Below, one piece after another: positions 9,522 through 17,431 of a stretch of DNA of 37,425 bases. The notes under the pieces were generated by a model. That model was not told the DNA's origin. It saw only the letters and a list, made by a program, of their open reading frames with translations, and ran no database searches. This DNA is from Erythrobacteraceae bacterium (GTDB lineage Bacteria > Pseudomonadota > Alphaproteobacteria > Sphingomonadales > Sphingomonadaceae), in NCBI GenBank assembly GCA_027486035.1, contig JAIXPX010000027.1:1-37425 (forward strand), read 5' to 3'. Position numbers and translations under genes: made by a program. Positions within the stretch are counted from its first letter, which is position 1. Every line of letters starts with the position of its first letter.

Positions 9522-9540
9522 ATTGCTCAGGAATTGCTCA
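9522..9540. promoter_or_regulatory. Tandem direct repeat ATTGCTCA, 11-bp period
   Basis: ATTGCTCA occurs at 9522-9529 and again at 9533-9540, one DNA turn apart, in the 147-nt gap between the divergent winged-helix regulator and the membrane protein gene. OmpR-type winged helices usually bind such tandem half-sites, so this is a plausible autoregulatory operator. A second tandem repeat, TTTCTCTG twice (9571-9586), lies closer to the plus-strand gene. Confidence 0.45.
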
Positions 9541-9608
9541 TGCCTTTCAGCGGCGATCCGGCGAGCTTCGTTTCTCTGTTTCTCTGGTAAACAGCGGAGA
9601 CGCCCAAG

Positions 9609-10160
9609 ATGACCGATAGGATCACATCCCGAACCCCCTTTCTCAACGGCTGGCGGATTGCCGGCTGGGGGAGTCTCGTCGCATTGCTGCTGCTGCCCGC
9701 GCTGGCGATGCAGTTCACCCGCGAGGTCGACTGGACCGCGAGCGACTTCGTCTTCGCCGCCATCCTGCTCGGCTTCCTTGGCGGCGTGGTCGAGCTTGCG
9801 GTGCGCTTTTCCCGCTCGGGCTCGGCGCGGGGCGGCTATCTGCTTGCCGGCTTCACCGCTTTCGTCACGCTGTGGTCGAATGCCGCCGTCGGCATTATCG
9901 GCGATGAGGACGCCGTGAACCAGTTCTTCTTCCTGATGGTGATTGCTGCCCTCGTCGCTGGGGCGGCGGCCCGCTTCCGGCCCGGCGCAATGCGCTGGAT
10001 CGCGCTTGCGCTCGCGCTGGGACAATACGCGGTCGGCATCGCCTCGCGGTTCATGATGCCGGGCCATGCGACCGAATGGGGCGTGCTCACCATCTTCGCG
10101 GTGCTGTGGTCTGCCAGCGGCGGGCTGTTCCACCGCGCGGCAAAGGCCCGGCATGGCTGA
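9609..10160 (+). CDS. Small integral membrane protein, unknown function
   Basis: A 183-residue protein with about five hydrophobic spans (GWGSLVALLLLPALAMQF, FVFAAILLGFLGGVVELA, YLLAGFTAFVTLW, FFFLMVIAALVAGAAA, WIALALALGQYAVGIA). I do not recognise a characterised family. An acidic loop IIGDEDAVNQ separates spans 3 and 4. The start has GGAGA 8 nt upstream. It is divergent from the membrane-embedded winged-helix regulator and is the obvious candidate target of, or partner for, that regulator. It converges with the DUF305-LVIVD gene, with a strong hairpin between. Confidence 0.75.
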   Translation: MTDRITSRTPFLNGWRIAGWGSLVALLLLPALAMQFTREVDWTASDFVFAAILLGFLGGVVELAVRFSRSGSARGGYLLAGFTAFVTLWSNAAVGIIGDEDAVNQFFFLMVIAALVAGAAARFRPGAMRWIALALALGQYAVGIASRFMMPGHATEWGVLTIFAVLWSASGGLFHRAAKARHG

Positions 10161-10165
10161 AGCGA

Positions 10166-10196
10166 TCGTCGCCCCGGGCGCGAACCGGGGCGACGA
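10166..10196. terminator. 12-bp perfect hairpin between convergent genes
   Basis: TCGTCGCCCCGG (10166-10177) pairs perfectly with CCGGGGCGACGA (10185-10196) across a 7-nt loop. It starts 6 nt after the stop of the membrane protein gene and lies 20 nt beyond the stop of the opposing gene. There is no T-tract on either strand, so it is a transcript-end hairpin or bidirectional terminator only by position. It shares the outer CGTC with the palindromic element family but is a single hairpin. Confidence 0.5.
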
Positions 10197-10216
10197 CATG
10201 GCCAGAGCGCGGGAGC

Positions 10217-12529
10217 CTACTTCTTCTTGCGGCTCGCCGCTGCGGCCTTGACGACGCCCGCATCCCAGGTGACGCGGGTCTGGGTCTGCGGGTTGAAGCG
10301 GTTGTCCTCGTACGTCGCGGCCTCGGCGGCCGCGATCTCGGCCTTCGTCAGGAAATCGCTCGGGCGAAGCTTGAAGACGTCGATCCCACGGCTGATCTCG
10401 GTGCCGTAGAGGTGGCCCTTGTACCAGTAGACCGACCAGTAGCCGCCCAGCACCATCTGCTTGGCGTCGATCGGCCCGCGATCAAAATAGGCGATTTCCT
10501 TCGGGTTGGCGCTGTCGGTGAAGTCCATCACCGAGATGCCGCCCTGATACCATGCCTGGGCAAAGAGGTCGCGGCCGGGCACGGGGATGATCGAGCCATT
10601 GTGCGCGACGCAGTTCTCCTTGTCGGTCTGGGCGGCGGGCATCTTGTAGTGGGCGCGGAAGACCAGCTTGCCATCGACGATGTCATAGATCGCGTTCGCC
10701 CCCCAGGTCTTGGGGTCGGAGGCCTTGCAGCGCGGCCGCCCGCCGCCGCCCCACTCGTCGGTGAAGATCACCTTGGTGCCGTCATTGTTGAAGGTCGCCG
10801 AGTGCCAATAGGCAAAGCCCGTGTCGGTGGCGACGTCGATGCGCTTGGGGTTCAGCGGATCGGCGATGTCGAACAGGATGCCGTTGCCCGAGCACGCGCC
10901 CGCCGCCAGCTTCAGCGCGGGGAAGACCGTGATGTCGTGGCACTGGTCGGTGCGCGAGGTGCTCTGGGTGCCGTCGCCGTGATCGCCGCCCTTCCACAGG
11001 CCGGCGATCTCGCCGGTTGTCTCGTCGGCGAAGACGCGGGGGCTCTTGACGATGCGCGCCTTGCCGGGGTCGGCGACGGGGATTTCGATCACGTCGATCG
11101 AGAACAGCGCGGTCCGGCTGTCGCCCGGGGTGCTGCCGATGCAGCCGGCCAGCTCCTTCTCGTCGCGGATGCCTGCGGTGCCCGAGTTGTAGACGATCAG
11201 GCGGCGGTCGTCCGCGCTCACCACCGAATGGGTGTGGCTACCACGGCAGGTCTGCACCTGGCCGACCTGGCGCGGGGCCGAGAGGTCGGAGATGTCGAAG
11301 ATGCGAAGGCCGCGGAAGCGCTCCGGGTTGACCTTGCCCGGCGCGCCCTCGAGCCCGCAGTCGGTCCGGCCGCGGGTCTGCTCGACGCTCATCACGAGGA
11401 GCTTGCCGACCACCGAGACGTCACCCTGCCCGCCGGGGCAGACCACCGAGCTCTTGAGCGTGGGCACGCCGTCGGGCCCAAGCTGGTAGATGTTGAAGCC
11501 GTGGTAGGAGCCCGCCACCATGATGTCGCCGAAGAAGGCGAGGTCGGTGTTGGCGAAATCGAGCAGCGGGGTGCGCTCGGCGAATTCGGTGAGGCTGTCC
11601 TCTTCCTCGCGCGCCGGCGTGGCGGCGGCAGCAGCGGGTGCCGCGGGGGCGGCTGCGGCGACGGCGGGGACGGCGGCAGTGTCGGCGGGCTTGGCCTCCT
11701 CGGATTTCTTCTCCTCCTTGCCCTTCTTGGGAGCGGCCGGCGGGCGCAGGTCGGCGGGGTTGGCGGGGTTGAAGAAGCCGGCGGGTTTCCTCAGGCTCGC
11801 GATCTTGGTGAGGTTCCAGATCGCCTCGCCCGCCTTGTCGAAGCCCGCCGCAAGGCCGACGCGCGGATCGCTCGAGAGGGCGGCGAGGAGCTTGTCCATG
11901 CGCTTGATCTCGCCCGACTGCTCGGAATCGACGTCGCTGACGAACTGGTAGAGCACCGGATCGGCTGCCGTGCCGTCCTCGCCGAGCAGCTCCTTCACCA
12001 TGTCGACCGCGCCCTCGTGGTGGGCGATCATCAGCGACAGGAACTTGCCGTCGAAATCGGCACCCTTGGCCGCCGCCAGCGCTTTCATGTCCTCCGGCGA
12101 GGCCATGCCCTTCATCATGTGGTGCAGATGTTCGCCGTGACCCGCCATCGCCGGGTCCTCGAGCGGCTCGCCGCGTTCGGCGAGCCAGGTCTTCATGAAG
12201 CCGATCTCGTCGGCCTGGCTCGCCTCGATGCGGCCGGCAGCCGCGATGATGTCGGCGTTGTTGGTGCGCTCCTTGACCAGCTTCGCCATGTCGAGCGCCT
12301 GCCCGTGGTGGACGATCATGTGCTGCATGAAGGCCACGTCGGCGGGGGTGTAGCGCGCCTCGGCAAGCTTGGTCGCCTGCTCGGCGGTGATCGTCTTGCC
12401 TGACTGTCCCGGCGCCCCGGGCTGGACGATCTGGACGCTCTGCGCATGGGCGATGCCCGAGGCGGAGATGAGCAGCGCGGCAGCAAGAGCGGCGCGCGGG
12501 GTGCGCGCGGCGCGGGCGGTAACGGTCAT
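10217..12529 (-). CDS. Secreted DUF305 / LVIVD-repeat fusion protein
   Basis: A 770-residue exported protein. A signal peptide (residues 1-29, ending SGIAHAQ) is followed by a DUF305 helical region with His clusters: FMQHMIVHHGQ (His70, 74, 75), HGEHLHHMM (131-137) and MIAHHEGAVDM (170-171). DUF305 proteins are often found with metal, especially copper, handling genes. A Lys/Glu/Ala/Pro linker (about 255-300) leads to a C-terminal region of LVIVD-type beta-propeller repeats (GLRIFDISDLSAPRQVGQV, GILFDIADPLNPKRIDVA, ISVMDFTDSANPKEIAYF). The tail is AAAASRKKK. The start ATG at 12529 has AAGGGGA 6 nt upstream; upstream codons do not look coding. It is alone on its strand. Substrate unknown: metal binding or cell-surface adhesion are both possible. 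Confidence 0.85.
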   Translation of the reverse strand: MTVTARAARTPRAALAAALLISASGIAHAQSVQIVQPGAPGQSGKTITAEQATKLAEARYTPADVAFMQHMIVHHGQALDMAKLVKERTNNADIIAAAGRIEASQADEIGFMKTWLAERGEPLEDPAMAGHGEHLHHMMKGMASPEDMKALAAAKGADFDGKFLSLMIAHHEGAVDMVKELLGEDGTAADPVLYQFVSDVDSEQSGEIKRMDKLLAALSSDPRVGLAAGFDKAGEAIWNLTKIASLRKPAGFFNPANPADLRPPAAPKKGKEEKKSEEAKPADTAAVPAVAAAAPAAPAAAAATPAREEEDSLTEFAERTPLLDFANTDLAFFGDIMVAGSYHGFNIYQLGPDGVPTLKSSVVCPGGQGDVSVVGKLLVMSVEQTRGRTDCGLEGAPGKVNPERFRGLRIFDISDLSAPRQVGQVQTCRGSHTHSVVSADDRRLIVYNSGTAGIRDEKELAGCIGSTPGDSRTALFSIDVIEIPVADPGKARIVKSPRVFADETTGEIAGLWKGGDHGDGTQSTSRTDQCHDITVFPALKLAAGACSGNGILFDIADPLNPKRIDVATDTGFAYWHSATFNNDGTKVIFTDEWGGGGRPRCKASDPKTWGANAIYDIVDGKLVFRAHYKMPAAQTDKENCVAHNGSIIPVPGRDLFAQAWYQGGISVMDFTDSANPKEIAYFDRGPIDAKQMVLGGYWSVYWYKGHLYGTEISRGIDVFKLRPSDFLTKAEIAAAEAATYEDNRFNPQTQTRVTWDAGVVKAAAASRKKK

Positions 12530-12693
12530 GGCAAGTCCCCTTGGATCGAAGTTGCCCGCCAGAGTGCCGCCGCGCACCCGCCAGTCAAGCCTGCCCGATC
12601 CGCCGCAAGAGCTCTTTCGACGAACCTCCAACCACGGCCTATCAGCCGCATGGGCCGCCCTGTCGCGGCAAGGGGGCGCTCATCGCGGCACAG

Positions 12694-12755
12694 ACTCCGT
12701 TTACCGCAAGCGGCGGACGGAGTGCTTGCAGCGGCGGAGCGGGTGTGGATAAGAT
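12694..12755 (+). promoter_or_regulatory. Promoter of the class A hydrolase gene with adjacent inverted repeat
   Basis: TTGCAG (12726-12731), 18-nt spacer, TAAGAT (12750-12755) gives a convincing sigma-70 promoter with a predicted start near 12762 and a 38-nt leader. Directly upstream, ACTCCGT (12694-12700) pairs with ACGGAGT (12717-12723), with an inner CCGC/GCGG pairing, ending two bases before the -35. This placement suits an upstream operator. The first arm overlaps a GANTC site (GACTC, 12693-12697). I see nothing else in the 270-nt divergent spacer. Confidence 0.5.
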
Positions 12756-12799
12756 TGGCGTTAAGCCCGCCGCAACCCTGTCGGAGTAGACTTGCGACC

Positions 12800-13831
12800 A
12801 TGGCATTTTCCCGCTTTTCCGCTGCCCTGACCGGTATCGCTGCCGCGCTTGCGGCGATCGCCGCTCCGGCCGGAGCGCGGGAGGATGATCTCCGCGCGAC
12901 GTTCGACAGCACCTTCGGCACCAAGGCCCGCGCCCCGAAGAGCTTCGATGCGGTCTATGCCTCGAGCTTCCAGCAGCGCATCGCCCAGCTCGCTGACCCC
13001 GCCCGGGGGCGGATCGGCGTTGCCGCGATCGATCTTGCTACCGGCGAGGAAGTGGCTGTGCTCGGCGACCAGCTCTTCCCGATGGCCTCGACCAGCAAGA
13101 TCGCGGTCGCGGCGACCTATCTCGAGATGGTCGAGAAGAAGAAATTCTCGCTGACGAGCGAATTTCCGCTGATGATGCCGGTTGCCTCGGCGCGGTTTTC
13201 CTCGCCCAAGGCGCCGGTGCGCGCCGGGCAGGTGATGCCGGCCATCGACCTGATCGAGATCATGATCACCCGCTCCTCGAACCCGGCGACCGACGCGCTC
13301 CTCGCCGCGGTCGGCGGGCCGGCGGTGGTCAACGACTTCATGCGCCGCAAGGGCATCAAGAACTTCTCGATCAACCGCGACATCGCCACGCTGGTGCGCG
13401 ATGATGGCGAGTTCAACCCGGCGAGCTATGTCGACAAGCGCGATGCGGCGACCCCGCGCGCGATGGTGCAACTGCTTGCAGGGCTCCACCGGGGCGAGTT
13501 CCTGTCCGACGAGAGCCGCCAGGTGCTTCTCGCGGCGATGAGCCGCACCGTCACCGGCAAGCGCCGCATCCCCGCCAATATCCCGCTCGAAGCGCGGGTC
13601 AGCCACAAGACCGGCACGCTCTCCAACACCTCGAGCGACGTCGGCCTGATCGAATGCCCCGACGGGCGCGTGATCGCGGTCGCGATCTACGTTACAGGGC
13701 AGGGCAGCAAGCAGGCGCGCGAGGAACGCATCGCCGCCATCGCGCGGGCGCTCTACGATGGCTTTGCGGTCCGCGCGCAATCCAATCCGGTCAAGAACTG
13801 GGCGAACGCGCCATACGGCAACGGGGGCTGA
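12800..13831 (+). CDS. Class A beta-lactamase-like serine hydrolase
   Basis: A 343-residue exported protein; the signal peptide is roughly residues 1-26 (AIAAPAGA). The class A motifs are STSK (Ser97, Lys100), SSN (159-161, in place of SDN) and KTG (270-272, in SHKTGTLS), with DKRDAATPRAM matching the region after the omega loop. The omega loop itself is about seven residues longer than in TEM-type enzymes and lacks the ExxxN spacing of Glu166/Asn170; Glu204 in DDGEFNP is the nearest candidate. It may therefore acylate but deacylate poorly, or act on something other than antibiotics. No LysR/AmpR-type regulator is next to it. The start is the ATG preceding the signal peptide; it has its own promoter. 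Confidence 0.82.
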   Translation: MAFSRFSAALTGIAAALAAIAAPAGAREDDLRATFDSTFGTKARAPKSFDAVYASSFQQRIAQLADPARGRIGVAAIDLATGEEVAVLGDQLFPMASTSKIAVAATYLEMVEKKKFSLTSEFPLMMPVASARFSSPKAPVRAGQVMPAIDLIEIMITRSSNPATDALLAAVGGPAVVNDFMRRKGIKNFSINRDIATLVRDDGEFNPASYVDKRDAATPRAMVQLLAGLHRGEFLSDESRQVLLAAMSRTVTGKRRIPANIPLEARVSHKTGTLSNTSSDVGLIECPDGRVIAVAIYVTGQGSKQAREERIAAIARALYDGFAVRAQSNPVKNWANAPYGNGG

Positions 13832-13875
13832 TCCCCTCGGTTCCAGTCACCATGCCTGACGGGAGGCAGCAAACA

Positions 13876-13899
13876 GGGCGGCACCGCGAGGCGCCGCCC
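13876..13899. terminator. Hairpin between convergent hydrolase and lipoprotein genes
   Basis: GGGCGGC (13876-13882) pairs with GCCGCCC (13893-13899) around a 10-nt loop, flanked by AAAC and GTTT that can extend the pairing. It lies 44 nt after the hydrolase stop and 29 nt beyond the lipoprotein stop, and there is no run of T. Likely a shared transcript end. Confidence 0.45.
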
Positions 13900-13928
13900 T
13901 TGGCGTTTGGGTGAGTGGGGCGCCGCGC

Positions 13929-14216
13929 CTATTCGGCGGCTTTCTCGGCCTCGTCGGCGATGCTGGCCGCATCATTGGCGATGTCATCGGTGGTCTTGAC
14001 GGCTTCATCGGCAGCCGCATCGGCGGCAGCCTCGATGCTGGCAGCCGTGCCCCCCGCAGTCGCCTCGACCTCTTCGCCGGCATTGTCGGTAGCGGTCTCG
14101 GCATCGGCGTTCATCGCCTCGACCGTCTCGTCGGCCTCGGTGTCACCGGCGTCGCTGCAAGCGGCAAGGGCGAGGGCCGAGCCCGCGACGGCGGCGGCGA
14201 GGAGGATCTTGCGCAT
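13929..14216 (-). CDS. Small Ala/Glu-rich lipoprotein, unknown function
   Basis: A 95-residue protein with a lipoprotein signal (MRKILLAAAVAGSALALAAC); Cys20 follows the lipobox LALAA. The mature part is highly acidic (ETVEAMNADAETATDNAGEE) and then an Ala-rich helix with repeating AADAAADEAVK and ANDAASIADEAEKAAE units, likely a helical rod. Such short acidic lipoproteins are common in sphingomonads, with no known function. AAGGGAT precedes the ATG. It is divergent from polA. Confidence 0.75.
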   Translation of the reverse strand: MRKILLAAAVAGSALALAACSDAGDTEADETVEAMNADAETATDNAGEEVEATAGGTAASIEAAADAAADEAVKTTDDIANDAASIADEAEKAAE

Positions 14217-14425
14217 GATATTTATCCCTTTGTCCTGCGTATGGGACCGGCACGGATCACGACCGGTTCTTGTCCGAAGCTAGGGATCGCACCTGCAAGC
14301 GACAAGGCGCTTGCGGCAGGACGCAGGGATTTCGCCGCATTTGCGCCACATTTTGCGCGCCCGCTTCTCCCCTGTCCTTGCGCCACCCCCCTACCCGCGC
14401 CGCAGCGCGCCTGCTAGCAGGCGGC

Positions 14426-17278
14426 ATGGCCGATAAGCAGCATCTCTACCTCGTCGACGGGTCGTCCTACATCTTCCGGGCCTATCACCGCCTGCCCCCG
14501 CTGACGAATCCCCAAGGCACGCCGGTCGGCGCGGTCTATGGCTACACCACGATGCTGTGGAAGCTCGCGGCCGATCTCGACGCGGCCGACGGCCCGACCC
14601 ACCTTGCCGTGATCCTCGACGCCAGCGGCGAGAGCTTCCGCAACGATATCTACGAGCACTACAAGGCCAACCGGCCCGAGCCGCCCGAAGACCTCAAGCC
14701 GCAGTTCCCGCTGATCCGCGACGCGACCCGCGCCTTCAGCCTGCCCTGCATCGAGGTGCCGGGGCTGGAGGCCGACGATCTCATCGCCACCTATGCCCGC
14801 CGCGCGCAGGAACGCGGCTGGGACGTCACCATCGTCAGTTCCGACAAGGACCTGATGCAACTGATCTCCGAAGTCGACACGCCGCACGGTCCGGCCCGCA
14901 TCGACATGCTCGACACGATGAAGAACCAGCGCATCTGGCTTCCCGAGGTCGAGGAGAAGTTCGGTGTCGGCCCCGAACTGGTGGGCGACGTGCTGGCGCT
15001 GATGGGCGATTCGGTCGACAACGTGCCCGGCATCTTCGGCATCGGCCCCAAGACCGCCAGCAAGCTGATCGCCGAGCATGGCTCGCTCACCGCCGCGCTC
15101 GACAGCGCGGAGAGCATGAAGCCCTCCAAGCTGCGCGACCGGCTGATCGAGGGGCGCGGCGATGCCGAGCTGTCCAAGGTTCTGGTGACGCTGAAGGAGG
15201 ATTGCGACCTTCCCCAGCCGCTCGAGGAGATGGTGCTTGGCCCGGTCCCGCCTGCGCCGCTTGCGCTGTTTCTCGAAACCCACGGCTTCACCTCGCTTCT
15301 GCGGCGGCTCGACGCTGGCCACGGCAGCCCCTCGCGCCCCACCGATCTCAACCCGCCCAAGCCCACCACTGCCAGCGCTGCCGCCTCAGCGGAGGGCGAA
15401 GGCAACCGCCAGCCGCTCCCCGATTTCGCGGCAGTCGATCACGCGGCCTATGAGACGGTGCAGACCATCGAGCGGCTCGAAGCCTGGATCGCCCGCGCCC
15501 GCGCGGCGCAAGTGGTGGCGGTCGATACCGAGACGACTTCGCTCGATGCGATGCAGGCCGAGCTCGTCGGCGTGAGCTTGGCGCTCGGGCCCAATGATGC
15601 CTGCTATATCCCGCTTGGCCACGGCGGGACGGACATGTTCGCCGAAAAGCCGCAGCAGGTGCCGATGGCCAATGCCATCGCCGCGCTGAAGCAGCTGCTG
15701 GAGGACGAAGCGGTCCTCAAGATCTTCCAGAACGGCAAGTATGACCTCAACGTCGTCGCCCGGCAGGGAATCGCGGTCAGCCCGATCGACGACACGATGG
15801 TGATCAGCTTCGATCTCGACGCCGGGCGCGGCGAGGACGGGATCGGGGGCGGACACGGGATGGACGAGCTTTCGCAGCGCCACCTCGGCCACACACCCAT
15901 CCCCTTCAAGGACCTGTGCGGCACCGGCAAGAAGGCGATCAGCTTTGCCGAAGTGCCCCTCGACCGTGCCACCGCCTACGCCGCCGAGGATGCCGACATC
16001 ACCTGGCGGCTGCACGCCCACCTGAAACCGCGCCTCGCGATCGAAGGCGGGAGCCGGGTCTACGAGCGGGTCGATCGTCCGCTGATCCCGGTGGTCGCCC
16101 GCATGGAGCGCGAAGGCATCAAGGTCGACCGCGCGCGGCTCGCCAAGCTGTCCGAGGAGTTCTCGCACGAGATCGCCCGGCTGGAAGGCGAGATTCACGC
16201 CGTCGCCGGGCAGGAGTTCACCGTCGGCAGCCCCAAGCAATTGGGCGAGATCCTGTTCGACAAGCTCGGCTACAAGGGCGGCAAGAAGGGCAAAACCGGG
16301 CAATATTCGACCGATGTATCGGTGCTGGAAAAGCTCGCGGCCGAGGGCGCGCCGATTGCGCGGTTGGTGCTGGAATGGCGGCAGCTCGCCAAATTGAAGT
16401 CGACCTACACCGACGCGCTTCAGGCGGCGATCAACCCGAATACGGGCCGGGTGCACACCAGCTACAGCCTTGTCGGCGCGCAGACCGGGCGATTGAGCTC
16501 GACCGATCCGAACCTCCAGAACATTCCCATCCGCACCGCCATCGGCCGCCAGATCCGCGAGGCCTTCGTGCCCGAACCCGGCAATGTGCTGCTCGCGGCG
16601 GACTATTCGCAGATCGAGCTGCGCCTTGCCGCGCACATGGCCGATGTCGCCAGCCTCAAAGAAGCCTTCGCCCACGGCGAGGACATCCACGCCCGCACCG
16701 CGCAGGAGATGTTCGGCGAGGTCACCCGCGACACCCGCGCACGGGCCAAGACGATCAACTTTGCGATCCTCTACGGCATCAGCCGCTGGGGCCTGGCCGC
16801 AAGGCTCGAGGTCGAGCCCGACGAGGCGCAGGCGATGATCGACACCTATTTCCAGCGCTTCCCCGGCATCCAGCGTTATATCCATGAAACGCTCGAGAGC
16901 GTCCGGGCGCGGGGCTATTCGGAGACCCTGTTCGGCCGCAAGACGTGGTTTCCGCGGATCAATTCGAAGAACCAGGCCGAGCGGCAGGGCAGCGAGCGCG
17001 CCGCGATCAACGCCCCCATCCAGGGCACCAGCGCCGACATTATCAAGCGCGCCATGGCGCGGATGCTCCCGGCGCTGGCGGCAGAGGGCCTCACCGACGT
17101 GCGGATGCTGCTCCAGGTCCACGACGAACTGGTGTTCGAACTGCCCGAGGGCCGGGTCGAGGCCGCCACGCCGATCATCCGGCAGGTGATGGCCGAAGCG
17201 GCGCTGCCCGCAGTGGCGCTGACCGTTCCGCTTGGCATCGAGATCGGCGCCGGCGCGAGCTGGGACGCGGCGCACTAG
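14426..17278 (+). CDS. polA: DNA polymerase I
   Basis: A 950-residue family A polymerase for Okazaki-fragment processing and repair. The N-terminal 5'-3' exonuclease domain (about 1-290) begins LYLVDGSSYIFRAYH and contains VPGLEADDLIATYARR, SSDKDLMQL and the helix-hairpin GDSVDNVPGIFGIGPKTA. The 3'-5' proofreading domain has intact acidic residues in VDTETTSLD (Asp367, Glu369), NGKYDLNV and YAAEDAD. Polymerase motif A is DYSQIELRLAAH (Asp726), motif B RAKTINFAILYGIS and motif C VHDEL (Asp900). All three activities look intact. The start ATG at 14426 directly precedes the conserved N-terminus; an upstream extension is not conserved. A palindromic element begins 8 nt after the stop. Confidence 0.97.
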   Translation: MADKQHLYLVDGSSYIFRAYHRLPPLTNPQGTPVGAVYGYTTMLWKLAADLDAADGPTHLAVILDASGESFRNDIYEHYKANRPEPPEDLKPQFPLIRDATRAFSLPCIEVPGLEADDLIATYARRAQERGWDVTIVSSDKDLMQLISEVDTPHGPARIDMLDTMKNQRIWLPEVEEKFGVGPELVGDVLALMGDSVDNVPGIFGIGPKTASKLIAEHGSLTAALDSAESMKPSKLRDRLIEGRGDAELSKVLVTLKEDCDLPQPLEEMVLGPVPPAPLALFLETHGFTSLLRRLDAGHGSPSRPTDLNPPKPTTASAAASAEGEGNRQPLPDFAAVDHAAYETVQTIERLEAWIARARAAQVVAVDTETTSLDAMQAELVGVSLALGPNDACYIPLGHGGTDMFAEKPQQVPMANAIAALKQLLEDEAVLKIFQNGKYDLNVVARQGIAVSPIDDTMVISFDLDAGRGEDGIGGGHGMDELSQRHLGHTPIPFKDLCGTGKKAISFAEVPLDRATAYAAEDADITWRLHAHLKPRLAIEGGSRVYERVDRPLIPVVARMEREGIKVDRARLAKLSEEFSHEIARLEGEIHAVAGQEFTVGSPKQLGEILFDKLGYKGGKKGKTGQYSTDVSVLEKLAAEGAPIARLVLEWRQLAKLKSTYTDALQAAINPNTGRVHTSYSLVGAQTGRLSSTDPNLQNIPIRTAIGRQIREAFVPEPGNVLLAADYSQIELRLAAHMADVASLKEAFAHGEDIHARTAQEMFGEVTRDTRARAKTINFAILYGISRWGLAARLEVEPDEAQAMIDTYFQRFPGIQRYIHETLESVRARGYSETLFGRKTWFPRINSKNQAERQGSERAAINAPIQGTSADIIKRAMARMLPALAAEGLTDVRMLLQVHDELVFELPEGRVEAATPIIRQVMAEAALPAVALTVPLGIEIGAGASWDAAH

Positions 17279-17286
17279 TTGCTTAT

Positions 17287-17368
17287 CGTCACCCCAGCGG
17301 AAGCTGGGGCCTAGGGCGGCAAGCACTTCACTATGAGGCCCTAGGTCCCAGCTTGCGCTGGGATGACG
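17287..17368. repeat. Palindromic repeat element B (REP/BIME-like)
   Basis: Arms 17287-17314 and 17341-17368 are inverted copies matching at 25 of 28 positions, with outer ends CGTC and inner ends CCTAG. Each arm folds on itself: CCCCAGC/GCTGGGG left, TCCCAGC/GCTGGGA right. Same architecture and arm length as elements A, C and D but a different stem sequence. It fills most of the space between convergent polA and the AAA ATPase gene. Confidence 0.85.
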
Positions 17369-17431
17369 GGTGATGGCCAATGTTTCACTTGGAAGCGAAG
17401 CTGTGCCGCAGGCACAAACATTGCGCGAACA

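Noticed and set aside
10076..12403. A 775-residue plus-strand reading frame antisense to the DUF305-LVIVD gene
   Set aside because: Codon-bias shadow in GC-rich DNA. The composition is low-complexity Arg/Gly/His/Val with no domain, and the minus-strand protein has clear motifs and a signal peptide.
12446..12799. N-terminal extension of the class A hydrolase
   Set aside because: It would bury a good signal peptide inside the protein and cross a clear promoter at 12726-12755.
15386..17380. A 664-residue minus-strand reading frame inside polA
   Set aside because: Shadow frame; polA has all three catalytic domains on the plus strand.
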